Shown here piece after piece: positions 31,368-39,159 of a DNA stretch of 45,871 bases. The position numbers and the translations under genes are program-made. The notes under the pieces are model-generated. The model searched no databases and had not been told where the DNA came from. It saw only the letters and a program-made list of their open reading frames with translations. Every line of letters begins with the position of its first letter. The stretch's first letter is position 1. Source of the DNA: a virus; IMG/VR virus record IMGVR_UViG_3300046167_000773, positions 1 through 45,871 of that record; one strand, written 5' to 3'.

Positions 31368-34061
31368 TCAGCAGATTCCTGAGATTGTTATGTAGTAAGG
31401 CCCAGACCCATTAGCGAAGTTGCCTCCATTCAGGGCAGTCTTGCTGGAGACATAGCAAAGAGCGTGATCAGGGTGAAAATCAATCCGGCTGATAGTGCCT
31501 GTTACCTTCATCTTCCACCCACCACCTGATACTTCCCAGATAGTGAAGGGTACGTTATCGCTATAGCGAACATCCTCACGCGGCGTATTGGTTCCCCAAG
31601 CAATGCCATCTCTATCTGTAGTGGCAAGCTCTAGGTGCTGATTACCCGTGCTTTCCTTTACCCACCATTGAAAATACCCATTCGGCAAGTTAACGATGCT
31701 GCACATGAACTTGAGTCCTGGTGGCCTAGATGCAGAGACGCCACCATTGCCGGTGTTGCTACTAGACTTAGCATCTACATAAGCTTTAGTGGCCGCGTGA
31801 TGTGACTCGACAGGCTCTTTTAAGTTATAAACGCCAAGCGATCCACCAACGCTGTGTATCAGTGTCTTGTTTTTACCTTCTGAGGTTTGTTGCTTAACCT
31901 TCCAGTCAGTGTCATCAGGTAGCTGATTAGCGCCTGAGTTGCCTAGCTTTGATGAAAGCCCTTGATCTACATAGTCTTGACTGACACCCTCTTGATTCTG
32001 CGGATAAATGTAAACTTCCTCAGACTCATCAACCTCAAAATCATTGGCTCCAGATAGGTACTCAACCGTCAACGCATTGGAGTCGCCACTAATCGCTTTA
32101 TAACGCGTGACGTCACCCGCATTCCTCGCACCCACGGCTTCAACAAACTCAATAATGTCGTCGGGGTTCGTCGGCTTAGTAGTCTGTCCGTTTGAATCAA
32201 ATGGTGCGAAGCTGATATAGGTTACGTCTGCCGCATTAGGACTGTTGACATATAGCTCACCATTTCTAGTGGCTACGTTAATCTCAGTACCTTTGACTGT
32301 GTAGCGTGAGACTGCGCCTTTAGTGATAGAAAGCTCTTCCACCTTGGCAACAATCTTGGCTTGATCCTCTAAGCTCTTTTCTATCTGAGCAACGATGGCC
32401 TTTTGCGTATCCTCGCCCTGCGAAACCCTGCCCTCCAAAGTTGTAGGAGGCGCAACAGTAATCCAAGCATCTGAATCTTTGTGCCAGATAAACAACTGCA
32501 TAACGTCTTGATTGTTATCAAACCACAGCATCCCATTTTCAGGTTTTTCAGGAGCCTGATCGCTTATCACTACACCGCCAGCTACATCCAGCGCTTGAAT
32601 CTTGTCCCACAGAAAGCGGTTTACTTTAAGCTGGTTAGTTAGCTCATCAAGCTCATCTGGAGTAGGAGCAAAGCGGCCCTTGGAGTCACGGAACATTAAC
32701 ATTCCGTTAGTCTCGATAAGATCAGTCGTTGCTGGAGTCCACTCCCTCTTACCGTCTGTAGTCTCTCTGTATAGGAGCCACTTGCCATCACGAAGAACTG
32801 CGGACGGGCGCTTCACATAACCGCTTAGATCAGCATCTCCACCCTCGCCACCAGACGATCCTATTACTAAGCTCCAAGGATTATCTTTCTCAAATATTGA
32901 GCTAGGTATGGCTGAAGTGGCTTCTTTCGTTACATATAAGACGTTGCCGAATACGACTGTATCGCCACGCTCATAATTATTGTAAGTATTATAAAGTCCA
33001 CGAAAAAAGCGAAGAGGGATAGCTTCTTGATCACTGATATGCTCACTGATGTACTCAAGGAGTCCCTTCGCGTGAGCCTCAAATTGCGCTTTAACATTGC
33101 TTTCCGTCTTAGCCTCTATTGATTTCGTAATATCTGAAGCAACGTCAAAAACAGGAGATAAATCGACTGACTTTGTTGAGACGCTTCCATCACCACTGCG
33201 GACAACCACAACAAGATTAGTGCCGCTTACTTCCATCACATCGAAAGTATCGCCATCAATTCCATCTGCGCCAGGAGAGCCGTCCTTGCCAGCCAAGCCT
33301 TTCTCACCGCGCTTGCCTGATGGCCCTCTTCCTGCAATCAATCGAGATTCTTCGCCATCGCTGAGGAATAGGCCAAAGTCCTTGATAAACAGATCGCCAG
33401 AAATGTAGCCCTTCGCTTCATCAAAAGCGCCTGTCATCCGAAAGCCGTTAAGCCCTACGCGCTCCCATGACTCATGATCTACGTTCTCAGCCGTGTCTTG
33501 TAGTGCCTTGAAGTATTGCCCCAAATTAGCCTGTACAACTGATCCTTCGCGGTAAACACCAGCTTTATAGATAGGAGCGTCAATGCCAGCGCCATTACTG
33601 CCATCAGCACCATCAGCACCTTGAGGGCCAGCTTCACCCTTCGCACCATTAACGCCATCAATTCCATCGCTACCGTCCTTGCCATCAAGGCCATCAATGC
33701 CATCAATGCCTTTCTCACCTACTAAGCCAGCATCGCCCTTCTCGCCCTTCTCTCCATCGGCACCATTAATTCCGTCAGAGCCATCTTTACCATCCTTCCC
33801 ATCAACGCCATGCTTTACTTCTATAGCTTCAATTTTGGCGATCTGTGAGGTGAGCATATCCAGCGCATCAGCAAGATCATCAATGTCATCATTTCTAAGT
33901 TCGCTATGTTCACTTACCAATTCTGTTTTGGCATTGATCTGATTGACTAACTCCACTGCCTCAGCAAGACGGGCTTCAATTTTTCCCTCGATACCAACAA
34001 GAGACTCATCTACAAAACTTTTTACTTCTTCCGCTAGACTGGCTATTTCATTCTGATTCAT
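31368..34061 (-). CDS. Collagen-like fibre protein
   Basis: This 897-residue protein has an N-terminal coiled coil (1-85), then collagen-type Gly-X-Y runs at about 88-163 (GKDGKDGSDGINGADGEKG and following) and about 246-275. Globular beta-rich parts follow. It also has an APEKPENGMLWF...IWHKDSDAW module, the fibre attachment-like VESHHAATKAYVDAKSS, and a C-terminal domain (PPGLKFMCSIVNLP...GPYYITISGIC). Collagen-like repeats are common in phage fibres. The start overlaps the portal stop by four bases, so it is expressed directly with the portal. The placement suggests head or neck fibres. Confidence 0.75.
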   Translation of the reverse strand: MNQNEIASLAEEVKSFVDESLVGIEGKIEARLAEAVELVNQINAKTELVSEHSELRNDDIDDLADALDMLTSQIAKIEAIEVKHGVDGKDGKDGSDGINGADGEKGEKGDAGLVGEKGIDGIDGLDGKDGSDGIDGVNGAKGEAGPQGADGADGSNGAGIDAPIYKAGVYREGSVVQANLGQYFKALQDTAENVDHESWERVGLNGFRMTGAFDEAKGYISGDLFIKDFGLFLSDGEESRLIAGRGPSGKRGEKGLAGKDGSPGADGIDGDTFDVMEVSGTNLVVVVRSGDGSVSTKSVDLSPVFDVASDITKSIEAKTESNVKAQFEAHAKGLLEYISEHISDQEAIPLRFFRGLYNTYNNYERGDTVVFGNVLYVTKEATSAIPSSIFEKDNPWSLVIGSSGGEGGDADLSGYVKRPSAVLRDGKWLLYRETTDGKREWTPATTDLIETNGMLMFRDSKGRFAPTPDELDELTNQLKVNRFLWDKIQALDVAGGVVISDQAPEKPENGMLWFDNNQDVMQLFIWHKDSDAWITVAPPTTLEGRVSQGEDTQKAIVAQIEKSLEDQAKIVAKVEELSITKGAVSRYTVKGTEINVATRNGELYVNSPNAADVTYISFAPFDSNGQTTKPTNPDDIIEFVEAVGARNAGDVTRYKAISGDSNALTVEYLSGANDFEVDESEEVYIYPQNQEGVSQDYVDQGLSSKLGNSGANQLPDDTDWKVKQQTSEGKNKTLIHSVGGSLGVYNLKEPVESHHAATKAYVDAKSSSNTGNGGVSASRPPGLKFMCSIVNLPNGYFQWWVKESTGNQHLELATTDRDGIAWGTNTPREDVRYSDNVPFTIWEVSGGGWKMKVTGTISRIDFHPDHALCYVSSKTALNGGNFANGSGPYYITISGIC

Positions 34062-35377
34062 GCTCTTAACGCCTTTCTAAACGCTTCTCGTGAAAATGAT
34101 TGCTCGACGACTGGCGGCTGCTCAATAACTGGCTCGGAAACTGGCTCTACCTGAGTCCCTATTTCCTCCATCTGAGCTTGCATATATACAACGTCGCCTT
34201 TATCAATCGGATGCAAGCCCTCTTTTGCTCGTGCCTCATTAGGCGTATACAAACCGCCTTGCACTGCCTTTGTTAAGCCGTCAATTCGTGTCTGAAAATC
34301 TGCCCTCAGTAATCCAGTCACATCGAAATCAATCTTTTGCGTAAACGGAAGATCAAAGAGAACAGACATGCTTTGTTCAATGTTTTCCAATAATGATGAC
34401 AAGCTGATGGATAACCAGAATGAGATAAGCTGTTCAACGTTATTCAAAGTGCTGTTTGTCATATCGCCAATAATCGGCAGCGGGACGCCATAACAACGGG
34501 CTATCTCTTCCACTGAAAATCTCTGGGCTTCCATGAGTTGAGCATCTTGGCTGCTAATACTCATGGGTTGCCACTTGAGGCCAGCAGATAGGATTGGGAC
34601 GCCGCCTTGGGCTAGCTTCTGTGATTGCTGCTGCCAAGCTTCCCGAAGGCTTACTAGCTGATCTTTATTGAGAACCTGATCAGTGCTTATTACGCCGGAA
34701 GGGCGAGACATTTGATTGAAGAATGCCGCCTGAGAGCCACTGAGAGAGACGTTAATGCCAGCAGCCATAGCAGCAGCCTTGATCGGTGATTCTCCCACCA
34801 GAGGATGCCGAGGCGTATGCATACGCAAATGTAGAACGTCCCTTGCGGGAACCATCTGCTCAATTTCATCCGGAATAAAAGGATTGCCCGTACTAACAGA
34901 ATAGAAAAGCTCGCCCTCTACAACATAAGGCGTACAAGTTCTGTCACTCATCCTATGCAGCGCGACAACCTCGCCTCGATCATTACGAATGGCTAGGGAA
35001 AATGACTCGCCAGCAAAGTGAAGCTGGCTTACAGCGTTAAGGATGTATTGCGCGAAAGTCTCATAGGAATTCGGACGGCGAAGAATGGCAGCAACGGAAC
35101 TCTCTTCCGTCTTATCCCACTTGCCTTCCTCATCGCGAATCTTATGTACTGGCTGGCACTGAGAAGCAGCACGAGCAGATGCCATAACGCTAGCATAAGC
35201 AGCAGGTATTCTTTTTGCGTCTATGCTATCTGGTAGGTGTAAATTACGCTGAAACCCATCGTCTAAGCGTCCTAGATCAAACAAAGCGCCGCTTTCGCCG
35301 CTACGGCCATAAAACGGCCCTCGTTCAGAGCCTTCAGCGCCAGCAAACCAGCCCTTTAATCTAGACGCAACGCCCAT
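34058..35377 (-). CDS. Portal protein (HK97 family)
   Basis: This 439-residue protein has family features in order: AYASVMASARAASQCQPVHKIRDEEG, ILRRPNSYETFAQYILNAVSQLHFAGESFSLAIRND, ARDVLHLRMHTPRHPLVGESPIKAA, FFNQMSRPSGVIS, GLKWQPMSISSQDAQLMEAQRFSVEEIARCYGVPLPIIGD and TLNNVEQLISFW. These are typical of HK97-type portals (dodecameric head vertex, DNA entry). It begins with a one-base overlap (TAATG) with the 81-residue gene. Unusually, it lies downstream of capsid and protease rather than upstream. Confidence 0.93.
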   Translation of the reverse strand: MGVASRLKGWFAGAEGSERGPFYGRSGESGALFDLGRLDDGFQRNLHLPDSIDAKRIPAAYASVMASARAASQCQPVHKIRDEEGKWDKTEESSVAAILRRPNSYETFAQYILNAVSQLHFAGESFSLAIRNDRGEVVALHRMSDRTCTPYVVEGELFYSVSTGNPFIPDEIEQMVPARDVLHLRMHTPRHPLVGESPIKAAAMAAGINVSLSGSQAAFFNQMSRPSGVISTDQVLNKDQLVSLREAWQQQSQKLAQGGVPILSAGLKWQPMSISSQDAQLMEAQRFSVEEIARCYGVPLPIIGDMTNSTLNNVEQLISFWLSISLSSLLENIEQSMSVLFDLPFTQKIDFDVTGLLRADFQTRIDGLTKAVQGGLYTPNEARAKEGLHPIDKGDVVYMQAQMEEIGTQVEPVSEPVIEQPPVVEQSFSREAFRKALRA

Positions 35378-35622
35378 TAGCTTTCAGCCTTTGTCTCGGC
35401 TGGAGCCTTTGACTTTGACTTCGATTTTTTGGCATCCGGATCAACTGGCGGTTTTGGAGCAGCCGCCGCGGGGCCAACAGACTTCATATTTAACAATCCA
35501 ACGAGAGGATTTACGCCTTGTCCAGCAGCCTCAACCGTAGCAGCATCAGCATCGGACAACTGCCTAAAACCGCCCTTACCTTCCGTAGTCGCGCTTGGTG
35601 TATGTACCCAAAGTAGTTTCAT
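35377..35622 (-). CDS. Small Lys/Ala-rich protein between capsid and portal
   Basis: This 81-residue protein has AAGGAGG before the ATG. The N-terminal half MKLLWVHTPSATTEGKGGFRQLSDADAATVEAAGQG resembles short head-region proteins of marine phages. The C-terminus is disordered and Pro/Lys-rich (PVDPDAKKSKSKSKAPAETK). Possible head completion, decoration or DNA-binding role; not recognised. Confidence 0.6.
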   Translation of the reverse strand: MKLLWVHTPSATTEGKGGFRQLSDADAATVEAAGQGVNPLVGLLNMKSVGPAAAAPKPPVDPDAKKSKSKSKAPAETKAES

Positions 35623-35648
35623 GTTTTTCCTCCTTATTTAAGGAAATT

Positions 35649-35670
35649 GGGGCGCTATACCAGCCGCCCC
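35649..35670 (-). terminator. Hairpin directly after the capsid gene
   Basis: GGGGCG and CGCCCC form a perfect 6-bp stem around a 10-base loop in the 56-base gap after the capsid stop, followed on the minus strand by an A/T-rich stretch without a clean T-run. It may protect or process the capsid mRNA or act as a weak attenuator. Confidence 0.4.
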
Positions 35671-35678
35671 TAAGAGTC

Positions 35679-36998
35679 TTACCAAGCAACGCCAGTCAGG
35701 GTTACGACAGCGCCAGCGCGAGTCATACTCCAGTCTGTTTCCAGGGTCATGCGAAGGCCCAGGCTGTTCGTTTGATACAAAGATCGAACGGGGGCAGCAG
35801 CAGTACCAGCGCCATCAACGATGGGTAGAGGCGTCGTATCTTCCATGTGAACCGAAGCAACATCAGTACCCAAGAACTGCGGGCCACTAAATGCAATTGC
35901 TAGCTCAGAAGCATCTACGAGGTAAACAACGTCTGTCGGTACAGTCGTTGAAGTCACAACAGGCATACCGTAAAGACTATTACTAGCTGTCTCTGGGAAT
36001 GCTGGAGTGCCAACGGCAGTCAACGTCATGTTTAGCGCGATCAAGTTTGAAGGATGCATAATCCAAACTGGGCGACGGCCAAGGTTCGATGAAGTCATGC
36101 TTGAAACCATGCCTTTAATATCGGCAGCGATTTCAGCATGTTCATTACCAGAGCTAGCAGCAGTGTTAGCGCCAGCTAGGTTCTGCAATCCAGCAGGAGC
36201 CATAGGAGTCGCAGCAGCGTTCCCAAGGAACTGGGTATCCAATGCAACAGCAGTATCTTCAACAATCCACTTACGGATAAGTGCTTCGATTGAAGGAGTA
36301 GATCGACGCAGACACTCAGCAGTGAAGGTGGAGATAACACCCATAGACTTAGGAGTTAACTGCGTCTGCATGGTTGCAGCTTGCTTCACAGGGATGGGAT
36401 CGCCTTCACTTCGGAATGCACCAGCTAAGTTAGGTGATTCTGCGCGGCCAGGAATGTTAATGGCGCTGAAGCCTTGGAACTCGTAACGGTTCATAGGAAC
36501 GTTAGGAATTACTGACTCAGGCTGAAGCAGATCGAGAAATGCAGCGTAGCTTTCACGCGACAATTCTGCTGCCCATCCATCAACGTTAGACATTGCAGGA
36601 GCAGAAGCGCCCTTAACAACGTTTCCAGCAACAGCCTTCAGGTGATCGTCTTGGCCGTAACGCTCATCCATGACTTGATCGAAAGACTTGCGAGTGGCGA
36701 ATGACTCAAAAGCACATACAGCAGAAGCTAGTACATAGTCGATTGGCTCACGCGACTTCACACTCTTAACAACAGAAGGAGCATCGAAAGACGCTGCTTT
36801 TGACGCGAGTGCTGATTCTGCCTTGCGGTAGGTTTCTAACTGCTGAGTGGCTTTCTCAACGGCTTCTGACTGCTCTTCGATGGCAACAAGGCCAGCATCA
36901 TCAGCAGACTCATCAAATGACTTAGTAAGCTCTACGAGCTTGTCCTTTGCTTCAACAGCAGCTTGCTCAGCCGCCACAACTTTATCTGAAATACTCAT
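35679..36998 (-). CDS. Major capsid protein (HK97 fold) with delta domain
   Basis: This 439-residue protein has an N-terminal coiled-coil delta/scaffold-like domain (residues 1-90: EAKDKLVELTKSFDESADDAG...VEKATQQLETYRKAE) that would be removed by the protease encoded upstream. The mature body carries RYEFQGFSAINIPGRAESPNLAGAFRSEGDPIPVKQ, TPKSMGVISTFTAECLRRSTPSIEALIRKWIVEDTAVALDTQFL and the C-terminal RMTLETDWSMTRAGAVVTLTGVAW, all classical HK97 MCP features. AAAGG precedes the ATG. Confidence 0.93.
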   Translation of the reverse strand: MSISDKVVAAEQAAVEAKDKLVELTKSFDESADDAGLVAIEEQSEAVEKATQQLETYRKAESALASKAASFDAPSVVKSVKSREPIDYVLASAVCAFESFATRKSFDQVMDERYGQDDHLKAVAGNVVKGASAPAMSNVDGWAAELSRESYAAFLDLLQPESVIPNVPMNRYEFQGFSAINIPGRAESPNLAGAFRSEGDPIPVKQAATMQTQLTPKSMGVISTFTAECLRRSTPSIEALIRKWIVEDTAVALDTQFLGNAAATPMAPAGLQNLAGANTAASSGNEHAEIAADIKGMVSSMTSSNLGRRPVWIMHPSNLIALNMTLTAVGTPAFPETASNSLYGMPVVTSTTVPTDVVYLVDASELAIAFSGPQFLGTDVASVHMEDTTPLPIVDGAGTAAAPVRSLYQTNSLGLRMTLETDWSMTRAGAVVTLTGVAW

Positions 36999-36999
36999 T

Positions 37000-37821
37000 T
37001 TATTTACCTTTGATATTTAGGATTGATTGGGACTTGCTTATCGCGGCGGCTGCGCGATTTAAAACGTCATGCCTGTAAGCCGCCTTGTCGAACAACTGTT
37101 CTTCGGATTCGGCTTCAGGAGCATTGGCGTATTGCTTAACAGTCGCTATTCCCGCTTGTGCGTTAGCTGGGATAGTGACTAGAGATAATTCAAATAGATC
37201 GTACTCAAGGAACTTCATTCCCTTTGCGCCAGGAGAGCTCTTAGTTGGGCGGAAACCAATAGAAAGGCCGCGCAACAAACCAGATTTAACCTGCTTCCAT
37301 GCCTTTTCAACGTAATCAAGCCCGCTATCCTTTGCGAGTTGTGCCGTTATAAAAATGCCCTCGCGAGAAGCTTTGGCCTCAATCACAGAACCAACAGGCT
37401 GCGAATGATCATGTTGGGCCAGCAAGGGAAAAGGTAGCGCGAACTTTGCTCCCATTGGCATTACTTCGTCCCCGTCACGATCAGGTGAAGGCGTTGAAGC
37501 TATGCCGGTGATGATTCTTTCTTCTTCGTCAAAGGACTTAACCTCAAACGTGCTATAAGCTTTGTTGTTTTCCATAGGTTTTGCTCTCTCGCAGTAGCTA
37601 ACATGGATGCCATCGGGGTAATCTTCGCTAGCAGCCCGCCACGATCCCTCAACGGCCTCGGATGGCTCAAAACAAGCAACGATGTGCCTGATTAACCTTC
37701 CCTCAAAGAACTCTTCACGGACTGCCTGAACCGGATGGCCGTGATCTTCCGCCCACGCGATAGCGTCATCTTTCTCATAAAGATCAGCGTTAAAATGAAT
37801 GGCTTGGATTTCGAGGCTCAA
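37000..37821 (-). CDS. Prohead maturation protease (HK97 gp4-like, U35)
   Basis: This 273-residue protein has about 95 extra N-terminal residues of unknown role, then EERIITGIASTPSPDRDGDEVMP. The catalytic region follows, with LAQHDHSQPVGSV (His), VKSGLLRGLSIGFRP (Ser) and YDLFELSLVTIPANAQAGI, the full U35 signature. It lies immediately upstream of the capsid gene, whose N-terminal domain it should cleave. The long N-terminal extension (with WAEDHGHPVQAVREEF) is often a separate segment in related phages. Confidence 0.9.
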   Translation of the reverse strand: MSLEIQAIHFNADLYEKDDAIAWAEDHGHPVQAVREEFFEGRLIRHIVACFEPSEAVEGSWRAASEDYPDGIHVSYCERAKPMENNKAYSTFEVKSFDEEERIITGIASTPSPDRDGDEVMPMGAKFALPFPLLAQHDHSQPVGSVIEAKASREGIFITAQLAKDSGLDYVEKAWKQVKSGLLRGLSIGFRPTKSSPGAKGMKFLEYDLFELSLVTIPANAQAGIATVKQYANAPEAESEEQLFDKAAYRHDVLNRAAAAISKSQSILNIKGK

Positions 37822-38039
37822 TGTAGCGGCACCTCAGTCTTTATGATTTCGTGGTGATCATAAAAAGGATGCTCAGTCGCTATTACGGAAGCGGCATCGA
37901 GGCACCTATAAGTGTCGAACATTTTTGAAACAAGGATGTTGCCCGCTGCGTCGTAGGCGATAAGCTGCCAAACGATTCGGGATAGGAAATTTTGTACTGG
38001 AGTGACTAAATCGCAGTGTTCAGTAGACGGGGCGCTCAT
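37818..38039 (-). CDS. Small protein before the protease, unknown
   Basis: This 73-residue protein includes RIVWQLIAYDAAGNILVSKMFDTYRCLDAASVIATEHPFYDHHEI, a small alpha/beta pattern. It overlaps the protease start by four bases and the preceding small ORF by 20. Head-region expression is certain from the operon; function is not recognised. Confidence 0.55.
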   Translation of the reverse strand: MSAPSTEHCDLVTPVQNFLSRIVWQLIAYDAAGNILVSKMFDTYRCLDAASVIATEHPFYDHHEIIKTEVPLH

Positions 38040-38166
38040 ACGACAAGTGCCACGCCGGTATTACAAGATCGCGAGGCATGACAAAGCCCCTCGTTCTAAC
38101 CGTAGCCTTATCAGAGGGTTTTCGGACTTTCTTTTCTTCACGCTTACGCGCATTTACTTCAGTCAT
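38020..38166 (-). CDS. Small basic protein (48 aa), probable
   Basis: This ORF, MTEVNARKREEKKVRKPSDKATVRTRGFVMPRDLVIPAWHLSYERPVY, is Lys/Arg-rich. It is first in the head-gene segment after the moron cassette and overlaps the next gene by 20 bases. A clear RBS is lacking (CTAGAAATG). The sequence is protein-like but unrecognised. It could be a nucleic-acid-binding peptide. Confidence 0.45.
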   Translation of the reverse strand: MTEVNARKREEKKVRKPSDKATVRTRGFVMPRDLVIPAWHLSYERPVY

Positions 38167-38183
38167 TTCTAGACGCTATAAAG

Positions 38184-38211
38184 TTCTAGTAGGCCGAGAT
38201 TACTACTAGAA
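38184..38211. promoter_or_regulatory. Perfect 9-bp inverted repeat, operator-like
   Basis: TTCTAGTAG (38184-38192) and CTACTAGAA (38203-38211) are exact reverse complements around a 10-base spacer, in the divergent gap between the head genes (leftward) and the moron cassette (rightward). The CTACTA word also appears in the 4820-4848 and 41613-41648 control regions. This suggests a shared phage regulator. Confidence 0.55.
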
Positions 38212-38280
38212 ACAGTTATAAGCAATAGCTAAATCGAATATTTTTATGCTTTTTTATTACTAAATAGTATCCAAATCAAT

Positions 38281-38309
38281 ACTACCGATGGTAGTTTAAA
38301 TGTTATACT
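38281..38309 (+). promoter_or_regulatory. Palindromic operator and -10 for the moron cassette
   Basis: ACTACC-GAT-GGTAGT (38281-38295) is a perfect dyad, and TATACT (38304-38309) lies just downstream as a likely -10. The start codon of the first gene follows 25 bases later with an AGGAG. No consensus -35 is present because the palindrome occupies its place, so regulation by a bound protein is likely. Confidence 0.5.
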
Positions 38310-38334
38310 GATGCTTCACAAACAGGAGAACGAT

Positions 38335-38556
38335 ATGGAAATGGAAACTGGATGTTCAATTAAAGACGGCTGGCTAGTATTAGAAGCAGGTATGTTAGGT
38401 GATACAGAAATGACAATGCGCCTAGAAGGTGGCCATGGTGAGCAGGTTGAAATCTACTCTCCCGCTGGAAGGCAGACAGTCGCTTTGAGCAATCTACCAA
38501 TAAATCTTTGGCATTACCTAAAGGCGCTCCGAGAGCAGACTGAGGGGAAATATTAA
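38335..38556 (+). CDS. Moron cassette protein 1, unknown
   Basis: This 73-residue protein is counted from the ATG at 38335 (AGGAGAACGAT upstream; a longer frame starts at 38311 but lies before the RBS). MEMETGCSIKDGWLVLEAGMLGDTEMTMRLEGGHGEQVEIYSPAGRQTVALSNLP is beta-rich and is followed by a short helix (LWHYLKALREQT). Not recognised. It lies on the strand opposite the structural operon and is coupled by TAATG to the HTH gene. Confidence 0.6.
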   Translation: MEMETGCSIKDGWLVLEAGMLGDTEMTMRLEGGHGEQVEIYSPAGRQTVALSNLPINLWHYLKALREQTEGKY

Positions 38557-38792
38557 TGCCACCTAGAGACTTGCGAAAAGGCAACTACGGCCAAACCACT
38601 GGCATTTACGACAACCGATACCATCTTGAACAGATGGTATTGCACTACTTCTATCGTGAAGTAAGGATGCAGACGGACATTGCCAAGCTTGTAGGAACGT
38701 CAATTGGCGTTGTCCACAAGATTATCCACACCGTTGAGCTTCGGGAAAAGCCCGAGAACCCACCCTTAAAAACACTGGATATAGCCTCATGA
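38556..38792 (+). CDS. Moron cassette HTH protein
   Basis: This 78-residue basic protein has a central helix-turn-helix (LHYFYREVRMQTDIAKLVGTSIGVVHKIIHTVEL), resembling resolvase/sigma-type HTHs. It may bind the palindromes upstream of its own operon and of other phage control regions. It is translationally coupled on both sides (TAATG, ATGA). Confidence 0.6.
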   Translation: MPPRDLRKGNYGQTTGIYDNRYHLEQMVLHYFYREVRMQTDIAKLVGTSIGVVHKIIHTVELREKPENPPLKTLDIAS

Positions 38793-38953
38793 AAAAGGCT
38801 TATTGGGTAGTAATGGCGGATCGTGATGGCGGTGAATCTGATCCTTTCGGCCCGTATTCAACTAAGAGTGAAGCTGAAAGCGCTGGCGAGAACCGATACG
38901 ACGAACTTCGATGGGTTTCTTACGAGATATTTGAATATGAGCTGGGAGATTAG
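38789..38953 (+). CDS. Moron cassette protein 3, unknown small
   Basis: This 54-residue protein, MKKAYWVVMADRDGGESDPFGPYSTKSEAESAGENRYDELRWVSYEIFEYELGD, overlaps the HTH gene as ATGA. The FGPYSTKSEAE...YDE pattern recalls small phage proteins that bind or display a short beta-hairpin. Function unknown. Confidence 0.6.
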   Translation: MKKAYWVVMADRDGGESDPFGPYSTKSEAESAGENRYDELRWVSYEIFEYELGD

Positions 38954-38956
38954 GGT

Positions 38957-39157
38957 ATGAGCAAGAAGAGAGCGGTTTACGAAGGTTGTACAAACCTTAA
39001 AGAAATCGGGCAGAGAGACTTGGAAAACCTCTCTTTAGCAAAAGATATGATGGCATCAAAAGACTTCAAAGATGCTGCAATATGGGTTATTCCGTTAGTT
39101 TTTCTCTTTGGAATACTTATGTCAGGCGTCGATCCATCAGCACTAGTAATGAAATGA
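38957..39157 (+). CDS. Moron cassette protein 4, single-span membrane protein
   Basis: This 66-residue protein has a charged N-terminal half (KKRAVYEGCTNLKEIGQRDLENLSLAKDMM) and a single hydrophobic helix AAIWVIPLVFLFGILMSGV (about residues 40-58) near the C-terminus. It starts three bases after the previous gene and ends two bases before the opposing terminase stop. It could be a holin-like or superinfection-exclusion protein; topology alone cannot decide. Confidence 0.55.
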   Translation: MSKKRAVYEGCTNLKEIGQRDLENLSLAKDMMASKDFKDAAIWVIPLVFLFGILMSGVDPSALVMK

Positions 39158-39159
39158 GC

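Noticed and set aside
33679-33942. Pro/Ser-rich rightward frame opposite the collagen-like repeats
   Set aside because: The repetitive Gly-X-Y coding sequence reads as Pro/Ser repeats on the other strand; not a gene.
36007-36486. 159-codon rightward frame inside the capsid gene
   Set aside because: Antisense shadow of the HK97 capsid gene.
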